Of a stretch of DNA of 37,084 nt, positions 23,552 to 33,100 are shown piece after piece. This DNA comes from Halostagnicola sp. A56. GTDB taxonomy: Archaea; Halobacteriota; Halobacteria; Halobacteriales; Natrialbaceae. The notes under the pieces were generated by a model, which saw only the letters and a program-made list of their open reading frames with translations, was not told the DNA's origin and ran no database searches. The position numbers and the translations under genes were made by a program. Every line of letters begins with the position of its first letter. Position 1 is the stretch's first letter. The stretch is taken from positions 24,678 to 61,761 of the forward strand of contig NZ_JMIP02000010.1 of the NCBI RefSeq assembly GCF_000691505.1. Reading direction: 5' to 3'.

Positions 23552-24592
23552 TCAGTCGGCGGACGGCGTAGCTGTACGCGCCTGTGCGCGCATCGTCGTG
23601 ATCGTGCTGTAGATCACGGCCCCGCTGACCATGAACGCCGAGAGCAAGATCAGGGCGAAGCCCACGGTGTTGAACGCCTCGATGGCGAGGTAGTCGCCGG
23701 CCTGCTGGAACGCGACGGCGATCGATCCGCCCAGGAGCATCAGCCCGAAGTAGACCTTGATGTCGCCCTCGTCGACGATATTCGTCGACGCCGACCCGAT
23801 CCGCGCCCCGAGCGCGCTGCCCGCGAGCAGCGGCGCGACGATCGAGAGGTCCACGCCGCCGTTGAGCCCGTAGGTGAACGAGCCGAACCCGCCCGAGAAG
23901 ACGATCTCGAACAAGTCGGTTCCGACCGCGACGGGCACCGGGACGCCGATCAGGTAGAACATCGCGGGCATCCGGATGAACCCGCCGCCGACGCCGAGAA
24001 AGCCCGAGAGGAGCCCCGTCGCGAACGCGACGCCCAGAATCATCCACAGCGAGACCTGAATGCCGCCCGCGATCGTCATCATCGGCGGGACCCGGTGAGA
24101 CTGAATCTTCTTCGCGATATCCGGAATATCGTCGGGGTCTATCTCCCCGTCCGCGGCGTCGTGGTGACCGCCGCCGGAACTATCTCCGTCGCTTTTGAGC
24201 GCGTTCCGGGTCACGAACAGGCCGATCACGCCCAACAGACCGACGTACGTGACGCCGATGACGCCGCTCGCGAGGCCGAGTTCCTCGAGCCGGTAGACCA
24301 AGATACTGCCGACCTCGATGCCGGCGGTGGTCCCGACGATCATCAGTCCGCCGAGCTTGTAGTCGACCTGGCCGAGGTCGTGGTGTTTCAGCGTCGCGAT
24401 GACGGCCGTCCCGAAGACGAAGGCCATCCCGCTTCCGACGGCGACGCGGGCGGGATAGCCCATCACGAGTAACGCGGGCGTGACGAGAAACGAGCCGCCC
24501 ATCCCGAAGAAACCGAACAGCACCCCGACCATGAAACCGAAACTCACGAACAGTGCGAGCGTCGTCAGTGCGATTCCGAACAGCTCCATCAT
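23552..24592 (-). CDS. TSUP-family (TauE/SafE) anion permease
   Basis: A 346-residue membrane protein with about eight helices in two halves, each starting with a glycine-rich TSUP motif: GFFGMGGSFLVTPALL and GFLGVGGGFIRMPAMFYL. A hydrophilic loop with a GGGHHDAADGEIDPDD stretch separates the halves. The family exports or imports sulfite, sulfonates, thiosulfate or other organic anions. It is co-transcribed with a 48-residue membrane protein whose stop overlaps its ATG. Confidence 0.9.
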   Translation of the reverse strand: MMELFGIALTTLALFVSFGFMVGVLFGFFGMGGSFLVTPALLVMGYPARVAVGSGMAFVFGTAVIATLKHHDLGQVDYKLGGLMIVGTTAGIEVGSILVYRLEELGLASGVIGVTYVGLLGVIGLFVTRNALKSDGDSSGGGHHDAADGEIDPDDIPDIAKKIQSHRVPPMMTIAGGIQVSLWMILGVAFATGLLSGFLGVGGGFIRMPAMFYLIGVPVPVAVGTDLFEIVFSGGFGSFTYGLNGGVDLSIVAPLLAGSALGARIGSASTNIVDEGDIKVYFGLMLLGGSIAVAFQQAGDYLAIEAFNTVGFALILLSAFMVSGAVIYSTITTMRAQARTATPSAD

Positions 24593-24735
24593 GCGTGTTT
24601 GACTTTTTCGATGACCGGCATCGCGACTCGCTCGAGGGCGCCGTACCCGACGTAGAGGACGATCGCCTCGAGGAGGACGGCGCCGACGAGGGCGCCTGCC
24701 TGTACTGCTGGCGAAGAGCCGGCGAAGTCGATCAT
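24589..24735 (-). CDS. Small single-helix membrane protein upstream of TauE (DUF7512-like)
   Basis: ATG 24735 on the minus strand gives 48 residues: MIDFAGSSPAVQAG, a membrane helix ALVGAVLLEAIVLYVGYGAL and a basic tail ERVAMPVIEKVKHA. The stop overlaps the permease start (ATGA), so the two are translationally coupled. Such pairs are common in haloarchaea; the DUF label is from memory. It probably helps assemble the permease. Confidence 0.75.
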   Translation of the reverse strand: MIDFAGSSPAVQAGALVGAVLLEAIVLYVGYGALERVAMPVIEKVKHA

Positions 24736-25128
24736 CGATATCGACCTCCGCCGGTTCGGTGGGTGTGGATCATGTCTTCAGTATCGACTACCCGGAGAGT
24801 GGATATAACGCTTTTGGGATTTCCACACAATATTACTGCAGCCTATGTAACGACTATCCTACGAAGATATCGATATAACTTATTCGAATATACGGAACCC
24901 ACGATAGCCGGTCGACAGAACTCGCGCGCGGACATCTCCGATACTACAATGGAAGTGACCGTTCGCCGCTCGAACGTGTACGGGACTCAGACGGTGGCCG
25001 TCCAAGCACCGTCCAATCGCTGTCGGATCGCCACTCGATCGGTACTCGACCACTGTTCGATCGTCCGCCGTCGAACAGCTGATATTGATGCCCAAAAACA
25101 ATATTATCGCGTCGCTCCTACGAAGGGT
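24736..25128. other. Intergenic region between divergent TauE operon and UspA gene
   Basis: An upstream in-frame extension of the UspA gene is open but reads as non-coding composition. AT-rich stretches at 24820-24890 may be the promoter of the minus-strand permease operon. CAATATTATC at 25099-25108 lies 25 bases before ATG 25129 and is the likely UspA TATA box. Confidence 0.45.
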
Positions 25129-25841
25129 ATGAAAGCGATCTGTGCAACCGACCTCTCCGCCGCAAGCGAGGCGACGATCGAGAGCGAGACCTGCCTCGAG
25201 TGTCTGGGCCGAATCGGCGTCGACGAGATCCACCTCGTGACCGTGATTCCGTCGAATGTCCACGCGGGCATGCCCGGGATGGACTTCGAGGACCGACGCG
25301 AGCAAGCGCTTTCGCGCTATCGACACGTTATCGAAGACGCCGGCTTCGACGTCGACGCGCACGTCGTCCGGGGCACGCCACACCGACGCATCAACGGCGT
25401 CGCGGAGGCGATCGGTGCCAGTCTGACGGTCGTCGGCTCGCGCGGAACGAGCCCGCTCGAGAACCGTGTCATCGGCTCGACCGCGCGCAACCTCGCGCGG
25501 ACGACGGTCGTACCGCTGCTGGTCAACCGAATCGAACGCGGGGGCGAGGACCCGGACGTCGTTCGCGAGCGTCTGTTCCGACGGATGCTGTACGCGACGG
25601 ACTTCTCGGAGAACGCGGAGCAAGCGTTCGATGTCGGATCGCTCGTTCACTCGCCGATAGAGCGGTCAGTATTGTGTTTATCGAGACCTTCCAAACTCAT
25701 TGCGGCCAGGACAGGCGTCGGTCGTATTCGTATGCGATCGAACTCGAGCAACGGTATCGTCCCATCAAGAATCGTCGTTCGGAACTGCGAACCGCAATCG
25801 TCGTATCCGACGATCGGTCAATCGAGCTGTTTCGACAATGA
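25129..25841 (+). pseudogene. Tandem UspA protein with broken second domain
   Basis: From ATG 25129 the first universal-stress domain is complete (MKAICATDLSAAS, VDEIHLVTVIP, and the ATP-type GSRGTSPLENRVIGSTARN). The second starts correctly at about residue 148 (RRMLYATDFSENAEQAFDV) and then loses homology near 25640. The continuation lies in another frame (LADRAVSIVFIETFQTH, ending at 25841), so a frameshift has occurred. The usual G-x9-G-[S/T] end of the second domain is missing in both frames. The first domain could still be made; the original frame runs open to 25902. Confidence 0.7.
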
Positions 25842-25887
25842 TCTCCGACCAGACCGCCCCTTGAGTATTGCTCCATATACACAAAAC

Positions 25888-25897
25888 CATTATATCC
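25888..25897 (+). promoter_or_regulatory. TATA element of the thioredoxin gene
   Basis: CATTATATCC is centred about 27 bases before ATG 25920. Confidence 0.45.
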
Positions 25898-25919
25898 ACT
25901 GAGCCCGTACAATCGATCG

Positions 25920-26354
25920 ATGAGCAACAGTGTCGAGGACGAACGGCGACGAATCCGCGAGCGCAAGAAACGAGAACTACAGCAACGCCTCGAGAACGGC
26001 AGGAGCCTCGAGGACGCCAACGACGGAAGCGATGCGCCCGACGAACCGATCGCGATCACGGGTCAGGGTCACCTCGAGTCGGTCGTCGACGGACACGACG
26101 TCGTCCTCGTGGACTGCTACGCCGACTGGTGTGGCCCCTGCAAGATGCTCGAGCCGACGGTCGAAGCCCTAGCCGCGGAGACCGACGCCGCCGTCGCGAA
26201 GGTCGACGTCGATGCCAACCAGCGGATCGCCCAGCAACTGGGCGCTCGCAGCGTGCCGACGCTGGTCTTGTACGCCGACGGTCAGTTGACCGAGCGGCTG
26301 GTCGGCGTCCAGGATCGGGCGACCCTCGAGTCGCTCATCGAGCAACACGCCTAA
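25920..26354 (+). CDS. trxA: Thioredoxin
   Basis: A 144-residue protein. Residues 1-45 are a charged, helical extension (ERRRIRERKKRELQQRL); the rest is a thioredoxin fold with active site WCGPCKM and the cis-Pro motif SVPTLVLYADG. It reduces protein disulfides in the cytoplasm. It has its own TATA box and stands alone. The N-terminal extension is longer than in minimal thioredoxins but is common in haloarchaeal copies. Confidence 0.93.
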   Translation: MSNSVEDERRRIRERKKRELQQRLENGRSLEDANDGSDAPDEPIAITGQGHLESVVDGHDVVLVDCYADWCGPCKMLEPTVEALAAETDAAVAKVDVDANQRIAQQLGARSVPTLVLYADGQLTERLVGVQDRATLESLIEQHA

Positions 26355-26526
26355 CCCTCGGACGCCACGTCTAACGTCTCAGATTCCGGAATCACGCGTC
26401 CGACGGAAACGAGAGCCGACGGCGGTTGGGGGCGTCGTCGCATAGACGAGTTTCGGTTCGCCGTCGCGGGCTCGAAAGTTGGAAGCGAGCCGACCACGTC
26501 GTTTTTTGGTACTGCTTTGCCCACGA

Positions 26527-27090
26527 GAGGCCGTCAGCGCCGGCGTATCCGCGGGCGACACCGCGGTCGTCATCGGCGACGGCGCGGTCGGGTTGTGCGG
26601 CGTGCTCGCCGCTCAGCGCCTCGGTGCGGAGCGGATCATCGCGGTCGGCCACCACGAGGACCGCCTCGAGATCGCCGACGAGTTCGGCGCGACCGAGACG
26701 GTGGCAGAGCGCGGCGAGGCCGCCATCGAACGCGTCCGAGAGCTGACCCACGGGGGCGCGACGCACGTCATGGAGTGCGTCGGTGCCGCGTCCGCGATGA
26801 ACACCGCCATTGGGGTCGCCCGCCCCGGTGGGACGGTCGGGTACGTCGGCGTACCCTACGGCGTCGAAGACGGCGGCCTGGACGTGTTCTCGATGTTCTC
26901 GGACAACATCTCACTGCGGGGCGGCGTCGCACCGGTTCGGGAGTACGCCGAGGAACTAATGGCCGACGTGTGTCAAGGGACGCTCGATCCGTCGCCGATC
27001 TTCACGGAGACGGTCGACCTCGACGGCGTTCCGGCTGGGTATCGCGCGATGGACGAGCGCGAGGCTATCAAAGTGCTCGTAAAGCCCTGA
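26527..27090 (+). pseudogene. Zinc-type alcohol dehydrogenase, N-terminal half missing
   Basis: The frame shows only the Rossmann and C-terminal parts of a medium-chain dehydrogenase: SAGVSAGDTAVVIGDGAVGLCGVLAAQRLGA, ATHVMECVGAASAMNTAI and GGTVGYVGVPYG, ending ...REAIKVLVKP. The catalytic GroES-like half, with zinc ligands and active-site Cys, is absent; upstream of about 26527 the sequence is unrelated. So about half of a 350-residue enzyme remains. The upstream 170 bases (26355-26526) hold no recognisable gene; a minus-strand segment there may be a remnant of something else. Confidence 0.78.
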
Positions 27091-27097
27091 TACCGCG

Positions 27098-27361
27098 CTA
27101 GTTCTCGGGGATCGTTACGCGAAGCTCACCGTTTACTTCGTAGAGGTACCCCCGATCGATCAATCGAGACAGTGCGTGGGCCGCGTCCCCGTCCTCGAGG
27201 TCGACCTCCGAAGCGTCGCGGAGGACCTCGAGGGCGCGGTCGCGCGGGATCGACTGTCTGTTCCGGGACTCCACCGTGTCGCAACTGTGCGTCGCGAGGA
27301 GTTCGTAGGCGTCCATAATCCACCCGGGAAGCGGCGGGCGCGGATCGGTGAGATCGGTCAT
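27098..27361 (-). CDS. Hypothetical winged-helix-like protein, 87 residues
   Basis: A minus-strand product with two helical parts and a beta-wing-like end: IPRDRALEVLRDASEVDL, then AHALSRLIDRGYLYEVNGELRVTIPEN. The pattern helix, helix, YLYEVNGELRVT resembles a winged-helix wing. No family is assigned. It ends eight bases from the dehydrogenase remnant (convergent). Upstream to 27641 there are 280 bases with no supported gene. Confidence 0.65.
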   Translation of the reverse strand: MTDLTDPRPPLPGWIMDAYELLATHSCDTVESRNRQSIPRDRALEVLRDASEVDLEDGDAAHALSRLIDRGYLYEVNGELRVTIPEN

Positions 27362-27641
27362 CGCAGCGACGTACTCTCGTTTTCGTGCCCGACTCGTTTA
27401 ATGATATCCCCCGTTCGGGCGACGAACCCCCGCTGTCGAGAGCCACCGACGTTCGAGGATTCCATGCTCCGATCGAATCTTTCCGTTTTTATGGCTCGAA
27501 GGGACTACAATCATCGAGAATGCGGATCCGCTCTCCAACGGACCCGACGCGCGACCTCGAAACCACCGAGAACGCCCGTGGTCGCGACGTTCACGTCGGC
27601 TTTGCGGGCCCGTGCGTACGAGACGGCCGCCGAAGTCAATC

Positions 27642-29615
27642 ATGTCACACGGACCATCACAGGATACAGCGGTCTCGAGCGACGACCGTACGGCGAACGA
27701 ACAACTAGAAAGAGACGGTCCCGCACCGACCGTCCCGACCGGAAAGAGCATCGCAGAACTGACGATCAAGGCGGTACTGATCGGCCTCGCGCTGAACGTG
27801 GTGCTGTTGACCGCGAACATGTACCTCGGGATGCGCTCCGGGATGACGATCAGCGCCTCGATTCCGGCCGCGGTCATCAGCATGGGCGTGTTCTACGCGC
27901 TTCGAAACGCCGGTATCGGCGGGACGATACTCGAGAACAACATCGTCCAGACGATGACCTCCGCGGGCGAGGCGCTCGCGGCCGGCGTGATCTTCACGAT
28001 CGCCGGCGTCACGTTCCTCGACCAGCCCATCGACATCGCGGAAACCGCATCGGTCGCGATTCTGGGCGGGCTCCTCGGGGTTCTGTTCATGATCCCGATG
28101 CGCCGATACCTCATCGTCGAGAGACACGAGGAACTCCCCTATCCTGAGGGGACTGCGTGTGCAGACGTCCTCGAGGCCGGCTCGGAAGGGGAAGGCGGCA
28201 TCAAGCTCATCTCGCTTGGCTTTCTCTCGAGTTTCGTCTACATGTGGCTGGCAAACGGGATGGCCGCGTTCAGGACGACCATTCAGACGGCCTTCTCGGC
28301 AGGGCAGACCCGCGGGTTCGCCATCGGGGGCGATTTCACCCCCGCGCTGATCGGCGTGGGATACATCATCGGTCCGAAAATCGCCGGCTACGTGTTCGGC
28401 GGCGGCCTGCTCGCCTGGATGATGCTGATCCCGCTTCTCATTACTGGCGGGTTCGTCCCCGAGGCGGCCGCCAACGCGACGCTCATGGCTCAGGCGAACG
28501 CGGTCTGGGACGAGTACATCCGCTACATCGGTGCCGGTGCGATGCTCGTCGGCGGATTTTACGCGATCCTCTCGATGGGCGGGACGATTCGGGACGCGCT
28601 GGGGACTGCCATGGCCGAACTCCGCGGTTCTGGGGCGACCGCGACGGGCCAACGGCGGCGAACGCAGCGTGACCTCCCGATGAAACTCGTCGTCGGCGGG
28701 GCGGCCGTAATCGCCCTCGCGCTGGTCGCGGTCCCGCAGATCCAGGTCGGACTGCTTGGTGGGGTCATCGCCGTCATCGCCGCGTTCCTCTTCGTCGCCG
28801 TCTCTGCGTACCTGGTCGGCGTCGTCGGGAGCTCGTCGAACCCCGTCTCCGGGATGGCCATCGCGACGATCCTGATCGCCGCGCTCGCGCTGAAATCGAC
28901 CGGCGTGACCGATCCCGTCGTGGTACTCGTGACAGCTTCGGTCGTCGCGATCGCCGCCGCGGTCGCAGGCGACACCTCGCAGGATCTGAAAACCGGCTAC
29001 CTCCTCGGTGCGACGCCGCGCAAACAACAAATCGCACAGATGATCGGGATCGCTATCTCCGCGCTCTTTGCGGGCTGGGTGCTTTCGTTCTTCCATCAGG
29101 CGTACGGAATCGGTAGCGAGACCATTCCCGCACCGCAGGCCGGCATGATGGCGCTGATCTCCGAGGGCGTTCTCACCGGTACCGCCCAATGGGGGATGAT
29201 CCTCATCGGAGCCGTCTTCGCGATCGTCCTGATCCTCATGAACGTCCCCGTCCTGCCTTTCGCCGTCGGGATCTACCTTCCGATCACGCTCGCAACCCCG
29301 ATTTTCCTGGGCGGCTTGCTCCGGGCCGGGATCGACAAGTACGTCGCGTGGAAGGGCGACCCGGACGGCTCCGTCGCGAAGCAGACGACCTATCGGGGCC
29401 GGATCATCGCCGCGGGGCTGATTACCGGTGAGGCGATCATGGGGATCGTCATCGGCGCGCTCTACATCCGCGGCATCGGAACGGAGACCGGGGTCCCGTT
29501 CCCGCTCGAGTTCGGCGCCGGAACGCAGACGATTCTCGGCGTCGTCGCCCTCGTGGCCCTCCTCGGAATCTTCACGGGCGGCGTCCTCCGCGGGTCGCAA
29601 TCGCCGGACGCATGA
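27642..29615 (+). CDS. OPT-family oligopeptide transporter
   Basis: A 657-residue membrane protein with about 14 to 16 helices. OPT hallmarks are present: IGLALNVVLLTANMYLGMRSG near the start, TMTSAGEALAAGVIFT, ERHEELPYPEGTACADVL (conserved PYPEG), and ATPRKQQIAQMIG. The family imports peptides, metal chelates such as metal-nicotianamine or glutathione derivatives. ATG 27642 is chosen as the first Met with a haloarchaeal N-terminus. Its stop overlaps a PqqD-like gene by four bases. Confidence 0.9.
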   Translation: MSHGPSQDTAVSSDDRTANEQLERDGPAPTVPTGKSIAELTIKAVLIGLALNVVLLTANMYLGMRSGMTISASIPAAVISMGVFYALRNAGIGGTILENNIVQTMTSAGEALAAGVIFTIAGVTFLDQPIDIAETASVAILGGLLGVLFMIPMRRYLIVERHEELPYPEGTACADVLEAGSEGEGGIKLISLGFLSSFVYMWLANGMAAFRTTIQTAFSAGQTRGFAIGGDFTPALIGVGYIIGPKIAGYVFGGGLLAWMMLIPLLITGGFVPEAAANATLMAQANAVWDEYIRYIGAGAMLVGGFYAILSMGGTIRDALGTAMAELRGSGATATGQRRRTQRDLPMKLVVGGAAVIALALVAVPQIQVGLLGGVIAVIAAFLFVAVSAYLVGVVGSSSNPVSGMAIATILIAALALKSTGVTDPVVVLVTASVVAIAAAVAGDTSQDLKTGYLLGATPRKQQIAQMIGIAISALFAGWVLSFFHQAYGIGSETIPAPQAGMMALISEGVLTGTAQWGMILIGAVFAIVLILMNVPVLPFAVGIYLPITLATPIFLGGLLRAGIDKYVAWKGDPDGSVAKQTTYRGRIIAAGLITGEAIMGIVIGALYIRGIGTETGVPFPLEFGAGTQTILGVVALVALLGIFTGGVLRGSQSPDA

Positions 29616-29971
29616 GTTCCCACGCGCCGAGTTCGATTCCGACGCGAACGACCGACGACTGGGACGTAACGACCAGCGACGGTGATCGACGAGTCACGAT
29701 CAGGTGGACGAAAAACCCCCGAAACCGTCTCGACAAGTTCCTGTTCGACCTCTTCGGGACGAGTCGAGAACACGACCTCACGCTCGATTCGGTCGGAACC
29801 ACCGTCTGGACCCACTGTGACGGCGAACACACCGTCTCGGAGATCGCAGCAATCGTCGCCGACGAACACGATGCCGATCGGGTCGAGCCCGTCGACGAGA
29901 CGCTCGCGCACTTTCTCATGCAACTCGAGGAACGAGACCTCGTTCGGTTCGAGAACCAGAAAGACGAGTGA
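29612..29971 (+). CDS. PqqD-like protein paired with OPT transporter
   Basis: A 119-residue protein. Residues 50-115 fit the PqqD/RiPP recognition fold: LDSVGTTVWTHCDGEHTVSEIAAIV, then TLAHFLMQLEERDLVRFE. PqqD domains bind leader peptides of modified peptides. No peptide-modifying enzyme is adjacent. ATG overlaps the OPT stop, so the two are coupled; the PqqD fold may serve substrate handling for the transporter. The remaining 200 bases to the next gene show nothing clear. Confidence 0.8.
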   Translation: MSSHAPSSIPTRTTDDWDVTTSDGDRRVTIRWTKNPRNRLDKFLFDLFGTSREHDLTLDSVGTTVWTHCDGEHTVSEIAAIVADEHDADRVEPVDETLAHFLMQLEERDLVRFENQKDE

Positions 29972-30173
29972 TCGGCTGCGACCGGCAGTATCGTCGTTGG
30001 TCGTCCCAGCGAGGCCGAACGAATCCGAAGACGAAACGAGCGACGCTCGAGCGGTGCATATCGATACGGCACTGCTGTAGAAAAATTTATACTAGGTATG
30101 TGCTACGTTGTACGTACCCAACTGCCGTTGTCGATCCCGCGAAACCCGTCGACGAAGGCGGTTGCCCCTACCC

Positions 30174-33100
30174 ATGGATTCGACGATACAGGAGGTCAGA
30201 CCTGACGAACTGGCGGCTGTCGTGACACCGGGCGAGGTAACGCTCGTTCTCGCCGCACCCGGAACCGGAAGCTCACAGCAACTTCGATCGGTGGGCCAAC
30301 CCGTCGACAGGCTCCCCGAGACAACGAAATTCGACGACGAACTCGTGATCGTGGAAGACTTCGTTGCTGCGGTGTTCGCTCTCGAGGACGAACTCCTCTC
30401 GACCTACTGTCACGAGTACGGCGAGAAATCGCTGTTCGCCAGAGCGGACGGCGCGGTGCTCCTCGCCTGCCCCAGAAGCTTTGACTGGCTCTGTCAGAGC
30501 GACCGAGGGGTATCCGACCAGTTCGTCGGTGCGATCGATTCCGTTCTACTCGTCCGAACGCCCCCGACAGCCGTTTGGGATGCAGTCGACGACACTCGAC
30601 GGCGCATCAATACGCGGAGTCTCGGCGGCTTGCGAGACACCGAGCGAGCGGCGATACTCGAGCGGGCCTGGTACCCGCCGTACGCCTTCGAGACGCCGGA
30701 GCTACGACGCCGTCTCGGCTGGTACGGTGGGACAGTCACGCCGGCGGCGTTTCTTTCCCTCTCGAAAAACGACGACTCGCCGGCCATCATGCCCGAGGAC
30801 GTCAGGAGGGCGTTCGGAGACCACGATGTTTCGAGCGGGGCGTTCGACGAACAGTTCGTCGAGACGATCTCGCGACTCGTTCCAAACGGTGGCCTCCCGA
30901 GTCGAATCCCGAACGACCGCTCGCCGCCGGTGCTCGCTGCGGTCGCGCTGGTCGCAATCGGGCTGGCTTCGGACGCGGACTGGCTCGACTCGTTCGATCG
31001 ATACCGGGTGCTCCCCGCGACCGCGGCGGCGCTCGAACGGAACCTGGATCTGCCGCCCGGAACGGTCGATCACCTTCGGGTGTTCGCCGCGACTCCCGCT
31101 CGAGCGGCGATCCGAGACCACCTCGACGAAGCCGGAGAGTCGGCCGTCGATGTCGCTCGGAGTGTCCTCCGAGAGACAGCAGATGCGCTCGGTTCGGAGC
31201 AGTCGTCGCTCGAGGCGATTTCGACCGAACCCGACGCGTTCGACTCGCATCCGCTCGTCGGTTCGTGGCACTGGGATGGCCTCCAGACACTGTCCGATTC
31301 AGCGGCTGAACGAGAGCTGCCAGCCTCGTCACGAGAGCGAAACGGCTCCCACGATAAGGAGGGGGCAGACTGGACATCGCTCGTCGACAGGGACGAACTC
31401 CTCGAGGCGCTCGATGGAGGACTGGTGATCCTATCAGGACCGAAGACAAGCGGCAAGCGACGGCTCGCTGCATCGCTCGCTTCGGAACTGTCCGACTGGG
31501 GGTCGACCGTCTTACTCCCCGATCTCTCTCGTCCGTCCCACATCCGGACCGGCGTCGATGCGACGCCGAACGCGGTCGTCATCGCGACGTACGGGGCCGA
31601 ACCGGCGCGGATCACCGGCGGCGACGGCGTTCGGGCGCTCCCCGAATGGGTAGCAGACGGGAGCTGTGCAGGCGCAGTACTCATCTGTGACGACAGCGAC
31701 CGTGAGCGCCTCGAGCACGCCAGTGAGCGGGCTGCGTGTGAGGAACTGGCCGCCTGGAACGACCGGGTCGAGTTCGTCCTCGAGGACCCGAACGACGTTT
31801 CCAATCGCGACCCAGCGGTCGTCGCCGGCGATCTGCTCGAGGCGATCGGTTGGAACCGGGTTCAGTCGCCGTCGCGTCGGACCGTCGACATCGAACCGGT
31901 TAGAGACCAGAGCACGCTCGCAGCAGTTGCGGGGTGTCCGGATCACGCACTCGAAGGCGAGTTCGTCGGAAACGTCGTGGCGGCAGCTATCGATACTCTC
32001 AGGGTCACTCACGACCCCACCGCGGCCGAGCAGTGGCTCTCGTTCATCGACGAACTCGTGGCGGACGTCGGCCGGAATCGGAATGCCGACGCCGCTGGGC
32101 CGCTGCGGTACCGCGGCGAGGTTTACGGGACCGCGATCGCTGCCGTGGCGACGGCGGACCCGACGACGAACGAGTGGGTTCACGCGATCGCCCGCAACGT
32201 GTCGACTCTCACTAACGAAACCGCAACCCCGAACGGTCAGGAATCCGTCGGCGGTGACCTCGAACCGTTCGCCACCACCTTCGCGGGGGCACTTGCAATA
32301 CTGGTCGATCCGCCGGCGGGAGAGCGGATAAACCACGCCGCAGTGGGGTGTGTCGATCAGACGCTCCACGATATGGTCTCGGAGGACGGGTCCCAGTTCC
32401 CGCTACACTTCGTCTACGGCAGCGTACTCGAGCGAATCGTTCACCGCTTCGAGGACCCCACGGCGGCGGATGCTAGTCTCGTCACGATACTCTCGCTCGT
32501 TCGCCAGCGTGCGATGGAGCCGAACGATTGGGCCACAGCCGGAGTGCTCCAGCACGCCTTCGGTTCCATGCTCGGAGCCGTGGCGGGTGCCGAGCGTTCG
32601 CCCGAAGCGCTGTCGGCCTGGGTGACCGATATCGGGTCTCGCGCTCGGGACTCGGTCTCTCTCATCGCAGACCCTGATGCTCAAACGTCGATGCTCGAGG
32701 GCTGCTACGGGGCTGGGATCGGACTGTGGGTATTCGAACACGGCTGTCCGGACGACGCGTTCGTCCCCTGGCTCGAGGCTGTCGGTACGGAGCTGTCTCG
32801 AACGGCAGTCAAAGCGGACATCGACGATCCCGAGGCGTTCGTAACCGATGCCTACGGCCAGGCCGTTCGATCCGTCGTCCAGACGGGCGACCTCGAGCGA
32901 GCGGAGCAATCGTTCTCGAACTGCCACCGGCTGGTCGATGCGATCGCGAGTTCTGCCCGCTTCGCGAACGAGCGAGCGCTTCGGTCATCGCTACACGCGA
33001 AGGCGCTTGCCGCCTTCGGCGACGTCGAACTCGAGTACCCGGACGAAGTCGGTCAGTACCCCTACGGCACCGATTCGATCCCGTTCGACGACGCACTCGG

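Noticed and set aside
24736..25128. Extension of the UspA frame upstream to 24553
   Set aside because: The TATA box at 25099-25108 and the standard UspA start at 25129 argue against it.
27705..29600. A 631-residue open frame antisense to the OPT transporter
   Set aside because: Its Asp/Arg-rich, motif-free composition is the usual mirror of a GC-rich membrane-protein gene, and the plus-strand OPT motifs are unmistakable.
30802..31473. Long antisense frames inside the 1396-residue gene
   Set aside because: Arg-rich shadows in a GC-rich reading frame, with no promoter or motif.
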